Made by a program: the position numbers and the translations under genes. DNA of 64,000 nt from Hysterium pulicare CBS 123377 (taxonomy: Eukaryota; Ascomycota; Dothideomycetes; Hysteriales; Hysteriaceae): contig AJFK01001074.1 in NCBI GenBank assembly GCA_000467715.1, forward strand, positions 62,001-126,000. The letters run 5' to 3'. A model generated the notes under the pieces. It was given only the letters and a program-made list of their open reading frames with translations, was not told the DNA's origin and ran no database searches. Shown here piece after piece: positions 45,740 through 54,393 of this stretch; the stretch's first letter is position 1; each line of letters begins with the position of its first letter.

Positions 45740-46666
45740 ATGGCTGATCTCGAGAACGTTCCGCTTCTGCTCCTAAAAACCAGATCAGTCCCTGCAGATG
45801 GCTATGAGGAGTATTTCTCCACTTTCGACGATGGCCGCTACAAGGCAGTTTTCGTTCCGGTTCTGGAGCACAGATTCAGAGAGGGTTCCCTCAAAGAAGT
45901 GCACGATTGCATATTAAATGACGGATTCAATGCGGAATCAAGACAGCCCCATCCAAAGTACGGAGCCATCATATTCACGTCTCAGCGTGCTGTCGAAGCT
46001 TTTGCCAAGGTGATTGAAAATATTCGAAAAACGTACTCCAGCACCCTTGACCAACTCCTCCCAGCAACGACGCCGTTGTATGCTGTCGGTCCCGCCACCG
46101 CTCGTGGACTTAGAGCTCTGAATCTTCGATGTCCTGTGCTAGGTGAGGATTCCGGCAACGGCGAAGTCCTCGGAGCTTTTATCCTCGAACATTATAATGG
46201 TCTGTATGCCAAAGCTGCTAAACCGCCTATATTGTTTCTCGTGGGTGAGCAAAGAAGAGATATTATACCGAGAATTTTAGAATCGGAAGAACTGCCGTCT
46301 AACAGAAGATCGAAAGTGGACGAGATGGTGATCTATGAGACCGGGGAAATGCAGTCGTTCAAGTCTGAATTTTCCTTGATCTGGAAGAAAAACGCAGAGC
46401 ACCAATTGAAGAGGCAATGGGTTGTTGTATTTTCTCCAACGGGATGCAAGGCCATGCTAGAAAGCCTAGGACTGCTGGACAGGGAGACAGGGAAATTCAA
46501 CCCGAATACCAAAGCAGATGATGTCTTGGTTGCCACTATTGGGCCGACGACTCGAAACTATCTGGAAACTGAGTTTGGCTTCTCGCCAGATGTCTGCGCG
46601 GACAAGCCAAATCCTGAAGGCGTTGGCAACGCGATCAGAGCTTGGACTTCTCGCACTCAAATGTAG
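45740..46666 (+). CDS. HEM4: Uroporphyrinogen-III synthase
   Basis: Cyclises hydroxymethylbilane to uroporphyrinogen III in haem and sirohaem synthesis, in the cytosol. Intronless, 308 aa. Motifs in order: LLLLKTRSVPADGYEEYF, the long insertion KAVFVPVLEHRF, YGAIIFTSQRAVEAF near residue 80, PLYAVGPATARGLRAL near 115, ILFLVGEQRRDIIPRIL near 170, VDEMVIYETGE, WVVVFSPTGCKAML near 235 and VATIGPTTRNYLE near 270. Open frame upstream of 45740 has no ATG, so the start is firm. Confidence 0.94.
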   Translation: MADLENVPLLLLKTRSVPADGYEEYFSTFDDGRYKAVFVPVLEHRFREGSLKEVHDCILNDGFNAESRQPHPKYGAIIFTSQRAVEAFAKVIENIRKTYSSTLDQLLPATTPLYAVGPATARGLRALNLRCPVLGEDSGNGEVLGAFILEHYNGLYAKAAKPPILFLVGEQRRDIIPRILESEELPSNRRSKVDEMVIYETGEMQSFKSEFSLIWKKNAEHQLKRQWVVVFSPTGCKAMLESLGLLDRETGKFNPNTKADDVLVATIGPTTRNYLETEFGFSPDVCADKPNPEGVGNAIRAWTSRTQM

Positions 46667-47182
46667 GGGGGGAGCTGATTGTGGAATTGATATACCATGT
46701 CATGGTGATAATATGTATAACAATGCTCACGAGCGAAGGTACCACAATTCTTGTACAGTAACTCATCAGTTGCAGGATTCTTACCTATATAGGCAAAAAC
46801 GCCTAGTTCGGTATCTGACTTGGTGAGAAGCATGCCCGAAAGACGCATTTGAAAGTCCATATCTTTCGCCGGCGTGATCATAGCAGGCCCTCTAGCTCAA
46901 GAAGTATACTGTTAGGATCGAAAACTGAGGCTTGGTGGGCGTTCGTAAATAAGGACGTGACTAGATTTCCGAATCGGGAGGAACTCAATGACGTCAGGCT
47001 TAAATAAGAATTCATCGCGTCGCGCTTGAGCTCCGGACCTTATCCCGATTGCAAGACAGCACGTCTACGTTTTCTAAGCTCCTTCTTGTTCAATCACTTC
47101 AATTCATTGCCAATTCCCCTAAGCAATCGCTTTTTACCACTCCGTTTGCTTGTTTGACACTCATCAAACCGTCAATTGAATA
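46667..47182. other. Intergenic, no gene seen
   Basis: 516 bp between two plus-strand genes. GTGACGTCA-like sequence (ATGACGTCAGG) occurs at 46988-46998, a CRE/ATF-type site by form only. Confidence 0.5.
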
Positions 47183-48565
47183 ATGGCAGGCACGCGTTCA
47201 TCGGGGCGTCTTGCTACTAACGGCAGCCCGAAACAAGACGAAAAAGCATCCGCTGGTACCAAACGAAAGGCTCAGGATAACAATTCCTCTCCGCAATCCA
47301 AGCGAGGAAAGAAAAGTGCCCCGAAGAAACAAGCCACTCTCGAAGAGACAATGTTCGACGAAAAGGAGGATGACGAGCGGAAAGACATTGAGATGAAGGA
47401 ATCTGCTGCCAGTGACGAAGGTACCGACAAAGAGGCAATTAAGCCTGAGCGTGCTCCCCAGGAAACCTCCAAAAAAACCGCTAGCGAATCTGAGCACAAG
47501 AAGCAAGAGAGCGAGGAGACGTCTACAAAGGACGCTGAAGACGGTGCGTCAAAGTCCAACAACCAGAAAGATAATGGCACTGCAGCAAATGGTGCTGTGG
47601 AAGAATCCTCACAGCGGGGAAGGGATATGCCATCCAACATTCTGGAAAAGGGGATTATCTACTTTTTTATTCGCAACCGTGTTGGCATCGATGATGCGGA
47701 GAGTGTGTCAGATCTCGCGCGTACATTTTTCGTCCTCAGACCTCTACCAGCCGACGCAAAGTTGGGGGATGGAGCCATTCCAGATCTGAAAAACAACCGT
47801 CTGTTCGCCCTCCCTAAAAAGGTCCTCCCGAAGAGCCACAGCGATCGATTCATGGCCTTTGTGGAGAAGGCGAACGCCACTATTCAGGATTTGAAAGACA
47901 ACTTTTTCCCAGGCTCTGAGTATGACACGAAAACCCTTGGTACCCGCCACACTGAGCCTGTAACAACTGTTGGGGAAGGTGTATATGCCATTACTAGGAC
48001 TGAAGATCGGACAACTCATCTCGTCTACATGCTCACTATTCCTTCCGAGCTTGGTGAAGTGCAGAAGGAATTGGGACTGCGAGAACAGGGCAGTTTTATC
48101 ACAAGCGTCAAAAACCCCGAAAGGCCTGGACCAGCGAGTGCCAGGTTGCCACAGCCGCCGGAATACCCCAAGAAGTAAGCATATCCGCGAAGCATCTCAA
48201 AGATAAATCTCTAAGTATTCTAATCGTGATTATTAGAATCATCGAGGAGTTTCGCGGCCTTGCGTGGACCGAAGTCAAGCCAAACTATCTAGACTATGAC
48301 AATGCTCAGATCCTCCTGATAGGTGAAGATATTGCGAAGGCTGTAGAGCCTACCTCCAAGGATCAAAAACATGACAAGGAGACACCGATGGAAGAACTGG
48401 AGAAGCTTGAGCATGAGGATGAACTTCGTGTTAGCCACCTTCACGGTAAACGTAAGACAATAAGAGTATTTATGGACATGCTAACCATTCTTAGGCGACG
48501 ATTCGATCTTCGACGATCTCAAGATCAGTAAGAAGGATTATCCTCAAGTCCCTACCACCTGGTAA
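47183..48565 (+). CDS. Conserved mould protein, nuclear-looking, function unknown
   Basis: Exons 47183-48174, 48237-48445 and 48495-48565 join in phase to give 423 aa. Residues 1-150 are disordered, Lys/Glu/Ser-rich with a bipartite-like basic run (TKRKAQ...SKRGKKSAPKKQ), which suggests nuclear targeting. A folded domain follows: NILEKGIIYFFIRNRVGIDD, FFVLRPLPADAKLGDG, RFMAFVEKANATIQDLKDNF, GEGVYAITRTEDRTTHLVYMLTIP, QGSFITSVKNPERPGP and IIEEFRGLAWTEVKPNYLDY. The end is DDLKISKKDYPQVPTTW. Related mould proteins are often labelled BTB-type transcription factor, but I see no BTB motif, so I leave function open. Confidence 0.82.
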
Positions 48566-49203
48566 TAGCACATCGGACATCTATACTGCTCAACGCACAT
48601 GTCTCGGACTGGTGTGGACCTGGTGGTGACCTCACTTTGCTTTCCATCTACTAGCTTTCGGCAGGACCTAGTTGGAATTGAGAAATATCTAATGCAAATG
48701 AAGGAGTATTCAAGGAACATGCACAAGATTACGGCATGGGTGCTGCACACATGGACAGTTGGGACTTTCGGAAGCCATTCACAAGGTGATCTCGTGTCTT
48801 CCGGGTTATTGTAGGAGCTTGTGAACCGGTTCCATCAACCTTACGTACAAGTATTAACATCTGGTCTTTCTCAAAGATTTCGCTATCACTTTCAACGCTG
48901 GTGAATCTTTCTTGAACTATGTTACAATACTTCATCTATGTTTCACAGCTGGACATAAAACATATCTGAATTCCCTAACGTGAAACGCAAAGACATCCAT
49001 CAGGACATAGTAATTCACGTGCTTTCTCTTCACTCCTTTTCACCTCACGTTTCTGCCTTTTACTTTCAGGCACTCACTATCCAACAAGTATTATACACTC
49101 CTCTCCAAGTGAGCTTTCATCTTTTTTACACCTCACTCTTCAGCTTAGTTCCCTTGAGTTCGATCAGCCTTTACTTTTACCTACACTGACAGAACTCAGC
49201 AGG
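48566..49203. other. Intergenic, no gene seen
   Basis: 638 bp. The 49000-49190 part is C/T-rich (leader of the next gene) and contains CACGTG at 49016-49021. Confidence 0.55.
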
Positions 49204-50657
49204 ATGTCCCCCAGTACTACAGTCAATGCCATTCCAGTTGAGGGAAACCTCACCGCTTGGTCTTTGCTGTCCGTGTCCATCAATGGGTTCTTCGCTTCGG
49301 GTAAACCTGAGGAGCTCAAGCTTGTTCTTGACAAACCCTCGTCCCAATTGGCTGTTGTCTATCAGCTAGACTCATCGTCCCTATCAATCGCAGAATACTC
49401 AGACGGTAATCCCGTCTATTTCCAAGCATCTTGGGCTGTTGCTGCAACATATACGTTGTTCAGTGGAAAAGTGGCCATCCTGCTCCCAAAATGTCAAGCT
49501 GACATCACCTTCGCCTCGTATGACATAGCGAAAGCCTTCTCCGGTATTCTTCAATCTGTCGTTGGTCCCGGTCTCCAGTTTCTCGAAGTCCCAATGTATA
49601 TCCTCACTTCGAAACCTCGATGAGCATGGACTTAGAACTAATCCTTGCAGTAATCAGATCAACACTTTCAATTTCAAGTCCGTCAGCTCTCTCGCAGTGA
49701 ACGCGGCGAATGGCACCAGTCCGAATGCGATTCCTCATGCAGACCCTCTCTTAGGCATGCTTAGCAGGTACCGTCCGCCTTCGGCTCCACACCATAGCTA
49801 TTCTTACTGACATAATTTCAAGAGTTTGGCAAACCGGAGAATGGTCAGATCTCACTGTCATAGCTGGCAACAAAGAGTTCAAGGTTCATCGAAGCGCGTG
49901 AGCAGCCACTAATCCTAGCCAGAATACAGGATCGCATTGACCACTGCCCAGGCTCTGCCCACGCTCCAGCTTCTTTCAAGCCGCCTGCAGTGGCAGGTTC
50001 CAAGTACGTATGATTGTTCATTATCCACAGACTGCTTCTAACGCCCCTCAGGAGGCATTCACTGGCCGGATTCACCTCGAAGAAGATGAGGAAGTCGTCG
50101 AGGCTCTGTTAGGTCACCTCTATGGCGTCCACACGGCTATTGGGTCCCTTTTCAACAGCTTCGCACTGAGTACTGAGGCTGAGAAGCATTATGTGCTTCA
50201 TTTGCTTACCAAATTGGCTATTGCTGCAGATAAGGTAAGCTCTTTCCCTGGGATCTGGAATGCAGAGCTAATACTAGAGCAGTATGATATCCAAGACCTA
50301 AAGAAGCTTGCGGTATCAGCTTTCTGCGACCGTCTCCCCTTCGCCCACGACCCTTTGACGATCGTTAATCTAGCCGAAATTGCCTACCACTGCTGCCCAG
50401 AGGATGACGGTGGGCTGAAAGCTGCAATTTCCGATCAGGTGCAAGCTAGTCTGCCCAAAGTGATGAGAGATGTCGATGCTAGAGCTGCGCTTATGGAGAA
50501 TCCTGGTTTGGTAGAGGTGTTGCTTTTGGGTCTTGCGGAAAAAGTCCAGAAGGAAAATGGCACCTCCGGGCTTAGTACGCCTGGCTCTACTCCACCCACC
50601 ACCCCAGAGCGCTCTCGCAGGAGCCTCCGAATTACGCTCCGCAATGTGGGTTCCTAG
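49204..50657 (+). CDS. BTB/POZ protein with an unrecognised N-terminal domain
   Basis: Six exons (49204-49595, 49651-49767, 49823-49897, 49952-50003, 50052-50234, 50283-50657), all in phase, give 397 aa. The C-terminal two thirds are a BTB protein: HADPLLGMLSRVWQTGEWSD, LTVIAGNKEFKVHRSALCPR, SSFFQAACSGRFQEAFTGRI, HLEEDEEVVEALLGHLYG, LAIAADKYDIQDLKKLA. A short tail has STPGSTPPTTPERSRRS. BTB proteins of this type often have little before the HADPLLGML segment, but here about 130 residues precede it (VEGNLTAWSLLSVSINGFFA; SIAEYSDGNPVYFQASWAVA; ASYDIAKAFSGILQ), with no family I know. Intron 1 (49596-49650), if retained, would end the protein at 139 aa. Intron 5 (50235-50282) is 48 nt and open, so retention would add 16 residues. 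Confidence 0.78.
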
Positions 50658-50979
50658 GTAAAAGTCTTTGGGAATATCTAGGGATGGGAGACTCTCTTGG
50701 CATTCTGGATATAATTGATGAGGTTTAAGGGATGGCCTTTTCTAGGGTATTAAATATTACTAGCTTGCTTATTGGGAAGGATTTGGGGCCGGCCCATGAG
50801 CCGAGTGGCTCTTAAGTAGCTATCCAAATGTCAATCAAAGCATTAAAGCTACATCATACGTGAAATTAAGCAGATTTGACCTTGACTTGACATTCCCAGG
50901 CAGTGCACGATGCCTCATAATGTCAAGATCTGGTAGAGTACATTCAAGATATACCTTAAAACCTAACTCTAGTATTTAA
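50658..50979. other. Intergenic, no gene seen
   Basis: AT-rich downstream flank of the BTB gene leading to the inverted repeat. Confidence 0.55.
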
Positions 50980-51048
50980 TAGAGAAGAAAAGCGATAATA
51001 ATATCACTTAGAATATTTTATATTATAATTTAGCCCTTTTCTTCTCTA
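50980..51048. repeat. Inverted repeat with AT-rich loop
   Basis: TAGAGAAGAAAAG at 50980-50992 is the exact reverse complement of 51036-51048, separated by 43 bases that are almost all A/T. Pairing continues imperfectly outward (TCTAGT on each side). It may be a small miniature-element remnant or a transcript-end hairpin. No target-site duplication is certain. Confidence 0.7.
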
Positions 51049-51295
51049 CTCTTGACTAGAACTGAAGAAGTCTGTTCAAGTAGGATAGATACACGCCAGC
51101 AACATTGATCTCAAGTACAGCACCGAGACCAAACCCTCCACGTGCACAGATGGCAACTGCTCCCGGACCATAGAGTCTATTATCTCTTTTCCCTATGCAA
51201 CATCTTCTAACCCGCATGCTTTTCCTAAGTTGGAGGGGAAGGGTGGTTCACGTGCGCATATGTAAGCCACAGACGTTGGCCAAAGCTTGCCAGCA

Positions 51296-51673
51296 ATGAC
51301 ATCACCGGCGCTTCCGCGATGGACCCTTCAGCCAGTCGCCAGTCAATCTACCTCAGACCTCAAACAGCGACTCCCCCGTCTTTCTTACCGCAGAACACAG
51401 CGCCAACTGTTTCAAACACCACAAGTGAGTCCACCGATCAGCAGCCTGAACCCGTTTTACATATGTGCCTAATCTTCCCAACCGCCGGGCATTAGTGGCA
51501 GTACGCGATTCTAAACGCGATGGATCCAAGTGCTAACAATAGAGTGCACAGGAATCCTTATAACCTCACGAGAGACCTCTCTGAATTGATTCCACGATGT
51601 AAGCTGGCCTTCGTTCTTATTTCCTACCTCTGAAAAAGTTATTTTTCGTGCCATAGCATTCGCATTTCCCTAG
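51296..51673 (+). CDS. Candidate small gene just upstream of PIL1
   Basis: Three exons (51296-51424, 51496-51598, 51657-51673) with good splice sites (GTGAGT...TTAG, GTAAGC...ATAG) keep one frame of 82 aa: MTSPALPRWTLQPVASQS..., then WQYAILNAMDPSANNRVHRN and PYNLTRDLSELIPR. The second exon is the most protein-like part. Over exon 1 an overlapping frame from ATG 51320 (MDPSASRQSIYLRPQTATPP) also looks coding but does not join exon 2 in phase with these sites. The stop lies only 71 bp before the PIL1 start, so this could instead be part of the PIL1 leader. Function unknown. Confidence 0.42.
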
Positions 51674-51744
51674 TCATTGCCTGCATCATCCGGCGTTTCT
51701 TAGACACCATTTCATTCACCCATTCCACACATCATATAATCAAA

Positions 51745-53007
51745 ATGGCCATATTCACCTATCCTTCAAACCCACCACCTCCTCCTCCTCCTCCACCTGC
51801 ATATCCGGGTTATCCCACATCTCGAATGCCTTCTCGGTCTCGTTCGCTTACCATCCTGCCTACTCGCAACAGGAATCGCTCACTCTCCGTACGCTCCAAA
51901 AAGGATTCTGGCGGAGAGAAGTCCGTCCCCAAGCACCGATTTACGATGGCCTCTCTGCGCGGAATGCAGCAACCCGATCTCTCTAAGAAGCTCTTTAAGC
52001 TGATTAAGACCGAGAACCACGCTATCGGCGCCTACGAGACCGCCGGCCGCGAGAGAATAGCTATTGCGCAACAATTGTCAGAATGGGGAGAAGCCACAAA
52101 TGACGACGCAATCTCGGAGGTCTCGGATAAATTGGGAGTGCTGATGGCGGAGATCGCAGAACAGGAGGACATGTACGCACAGAATTTGGAAGATTACAGA
52201 GGAGTCTTGAAGCAGATAAGGAATACGGAGAGTTCAGTACAGCCAAGCAGAGATCATAAGGCCAAGGTACGAGGAGAGCATTGAGGAGATAATGTGAAGG
52301 AGCCATATACTTATCAGATATCAGGTCTCCGATGAGATTGCCAAACTCAAGTACAAAGAACCACAGAGCACTAAGATCGTGCAGCTGGAACAAGAACTCG
52401 TTCGCGCAGAAGCACAGAGCTTAGTCGCTGAGGCACAACTTACCAATATCGTAAGCCAGCCGTCCGCATCTTCATCCCATGTTTCATTCTAACTTCCCTC
52501 CAGACTCGCCAAAAATTCAAAGAAGCTTATGACATCCACTTTGCCGCAACAATCGAACGCGCCGAGAAACAGATCCTTCTCGCCAAACAAGCTCGTCGTC
52601 TCGTGAACCTTCTAGATGACACTCCGATCGTCCCAGGCGACGTACATCCACCCTTCGCCGAGGGCGAAGCCGCCCGCCAAATTCTCAACGAAGCCGAAGA
52701 CGGACTCCGAAGCTGGCAGCCTCGAGTCGAGCCCATCCACTCTAATGCTGGGAACTTAGGTGCTGGAGCCATGCCTGGTAATCATTCTATTGCGGGGAGC
52801 AGTGGACAGTATGGCAGTGAGGTTGGTACGGATGTGGATACCCATCCTGCGTATAGAGAGAAAGCTACTGGCAGTAGAAGTAGTAGCGGAGAGAGGAGAA
52901 TTGCGAGCGGCGCCAGCCTTGGGTCAAATGTGGGTGGCGAGGTGCAACCTCCTTATCCGATCAGCGAATCTGAGAGAAGAGAGGCGGCGCAGGCGGCTGC
53001 TGCTTAG
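51745..53007 (+). CDS. PIL1: Eisosome core protein, Pil1/Lsp1 family
   Basis: BAR-domain protein that self-assembles under plasma-membrane furrows (eisosomes/MCC). Exons 51745-52266, 52325-52450 and 52504-53007 join in phase 0 to give 383 aa. Residues 1-60 carry a run of nine prolines and a basic SRSRSLTILPTRNRNRS stretch. The BAR domain follows: GMQQPDLSKKLFKLIKTENH, GRERIAIAQQLSEWGE, YRGVLKQIRNTESSVQPSRD, VQLEQELVRAEAQSLVAEAQ, RQKFKEAYDIHFAATIERAEKQ and ARRLVNLLDDTPIVPGD. The remaining ~120 residues are Ser/Gly-rich and disordered. The Pro-run N-terminus differs from the usual MHR(T/S)YS opening, so this may be a divergent paralogue rather than the main Pil1. The start has a good context (CAAAATGG). 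Confidence 0.9.
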
Positions 53008-53376
53008 TAGCGCTACTATCGTCTTGGTGAGATCGTGGTAATGCGGATGGCGACTCCGATGTTCTTTTGCCTATGACTTTCAGTGCTATTTCTAGGCTCC
53101 CATTTACGGGTCTTGGGTGGACGAGGCAACATGTTATATCATTATTGATCTGGTTATGCTTTTCTTTGGGGCGGATGGAAGGGATTGTCCTATACCTCTG
53201 ATTCGCATCAGAATACTTAATGAACTTATGATATGCTTTTCAACATGATCTTTCTCAATTTCCCCTCTGAACAATTTTTCCTTCACATCACTAATGCTGA
53301 CCTCCCTCTCTTCTCCCTCTTTTCCCACTTCTCCCTCTTTCCTTAGCTCAACACCTCACCATAACCCATCTTAAAA
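53008..53376. other. PIL1 3' flank, no gene seen
   Basis: About 370 bp; C/T-rich toward 53280-53340. No supportable frame. Confidence 0.55.
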
Positions 53377-53615
53377 CTACTGCGCAATCTGCTCATCCGC
53401 ATAGCCCCTTCCATCCGGCATCCATTTCGGCCCTGGATTCCTTTCCCCTTTCTTCCTTCAATTACTATGAACATCTTTCTTCGGGGGCGGCCGTCTCCAA
53501 TGAATCTTCCTTAACTTACTCTCATCGATTACTTTGATCATTTCGAGCATCGCATCATCCTTGTCCTTCAATTTGAGGGCATTTTGAGTAGAAATGTTTG
53601 ATGTTGCGGATTTTA
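53377..53615 (-). pseudogene. Coding relic, family not recognised
   Basis: The minus strand reads as clear protein from about 53615 to a stop at 53377-53379: NALKLKDKDDAMLEMIKVID, ESKLRKIHWRRPPPKKDVHS, then, past an in-frame TGA at 53458-53460, GERNPGPKWMPDGRGYADEQ. A GTAAGT donor-like site occurs within the frame, and a GAAAG acceptor could remove the TGA (intron about 70 nt), so a live last exon is also possible. Upstream the sequence is AT-rich and no earlier exon is seen. I do not recognise the family. The Trp/Pro/Arg-rich and PKWMPDGRGY segments look conserved rather than random. Confidence 0.5.
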
Positions 53616-54393
53616 GTCAGAATACTTAAAAAACGTTTTAAGGAGTATATTCAACGTCGAATTCAAGGACGAAATTGGCTTGAGATATGTGCTTTGTAGG
53701 CAGAGATGCAAGGTTGAATTTGATATGCCTACGACACATTGTGGCGTAGAGTTAACTTGAAAGATATACTTCAATTTAAATACTCAAAAGGTTTTAAGAT
53801 ACTATAGCTTAAAGAGCACGTAGACTTAAGCAAGGAAGAGACTTGAAGCTTCTGGGATATACGGATGGCGTTGCGTGAGTGTGATTAGTTTGTAGCTTTG
53901 GCTCTGTTAAGCGGCAGGGCGGACTCTCCTTCAATGTAGGTCAGATTTTGAGTAGAATATGCCTTTCAAGCTGGTTTACAACATTTCTAAGAGACTAAAT
54001 TGATTAGAAAGATGGTTCTCAATTCAGTTGGAGACTGCTCGTAGAGATGGTAGACAGTTGATGGCATCCCCGCCTGCCAAGACAGGATCCGTGTCCTCTT
54101 TGACAAGATTCAAGCGAGGCTTATGGTCATTAGTGCCTAGGTAGTTTTCACCAGAGTTGACATCGAGGAGCAAACGGCCAGGTGGTACTTTCTCCAGGCA
54201 GCTATATCCTATATTGTTGTCTTGGGCTAAGTTGTGCCCCTTCGCTTTATACCCTTGTTGACATTATTTTCAACACCAAGCTCCAACGTCAAGCCCACAA
54301 TCCCCACGATCACTATTCACCACCGCATCCCAATCCCACACCCACCGAACACCACTCTACATATTCGTCCCGAGCTTCCCGGGCAATTTGAAT
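53616..54393. other. AT-rich stretch and SEC24 promoter, no gene seen
   Basis: 53620-53830 is AT-rich with repeated TTTTAAG/CTTAAA words, suggestive of old mutated sequence but not identifiable. The right part is C/A-rich leader of SEC24. Confidence 0.5.

Noticed and set aside
2367-51254. CACGTG sites at several starts (2367, 11690, 20931, 22455, 45695, 49016, 51249)
   Set aside because: About 15 such hexamers are expected by chance in 64 kb of roughly balanced composition, so the number seen is no enrichment.
53620-53830. AT-rich stretch as a RIP-mutated transposon
   Set aside because: Too short and without any recognisable element part; AT-richness alone is not enough.
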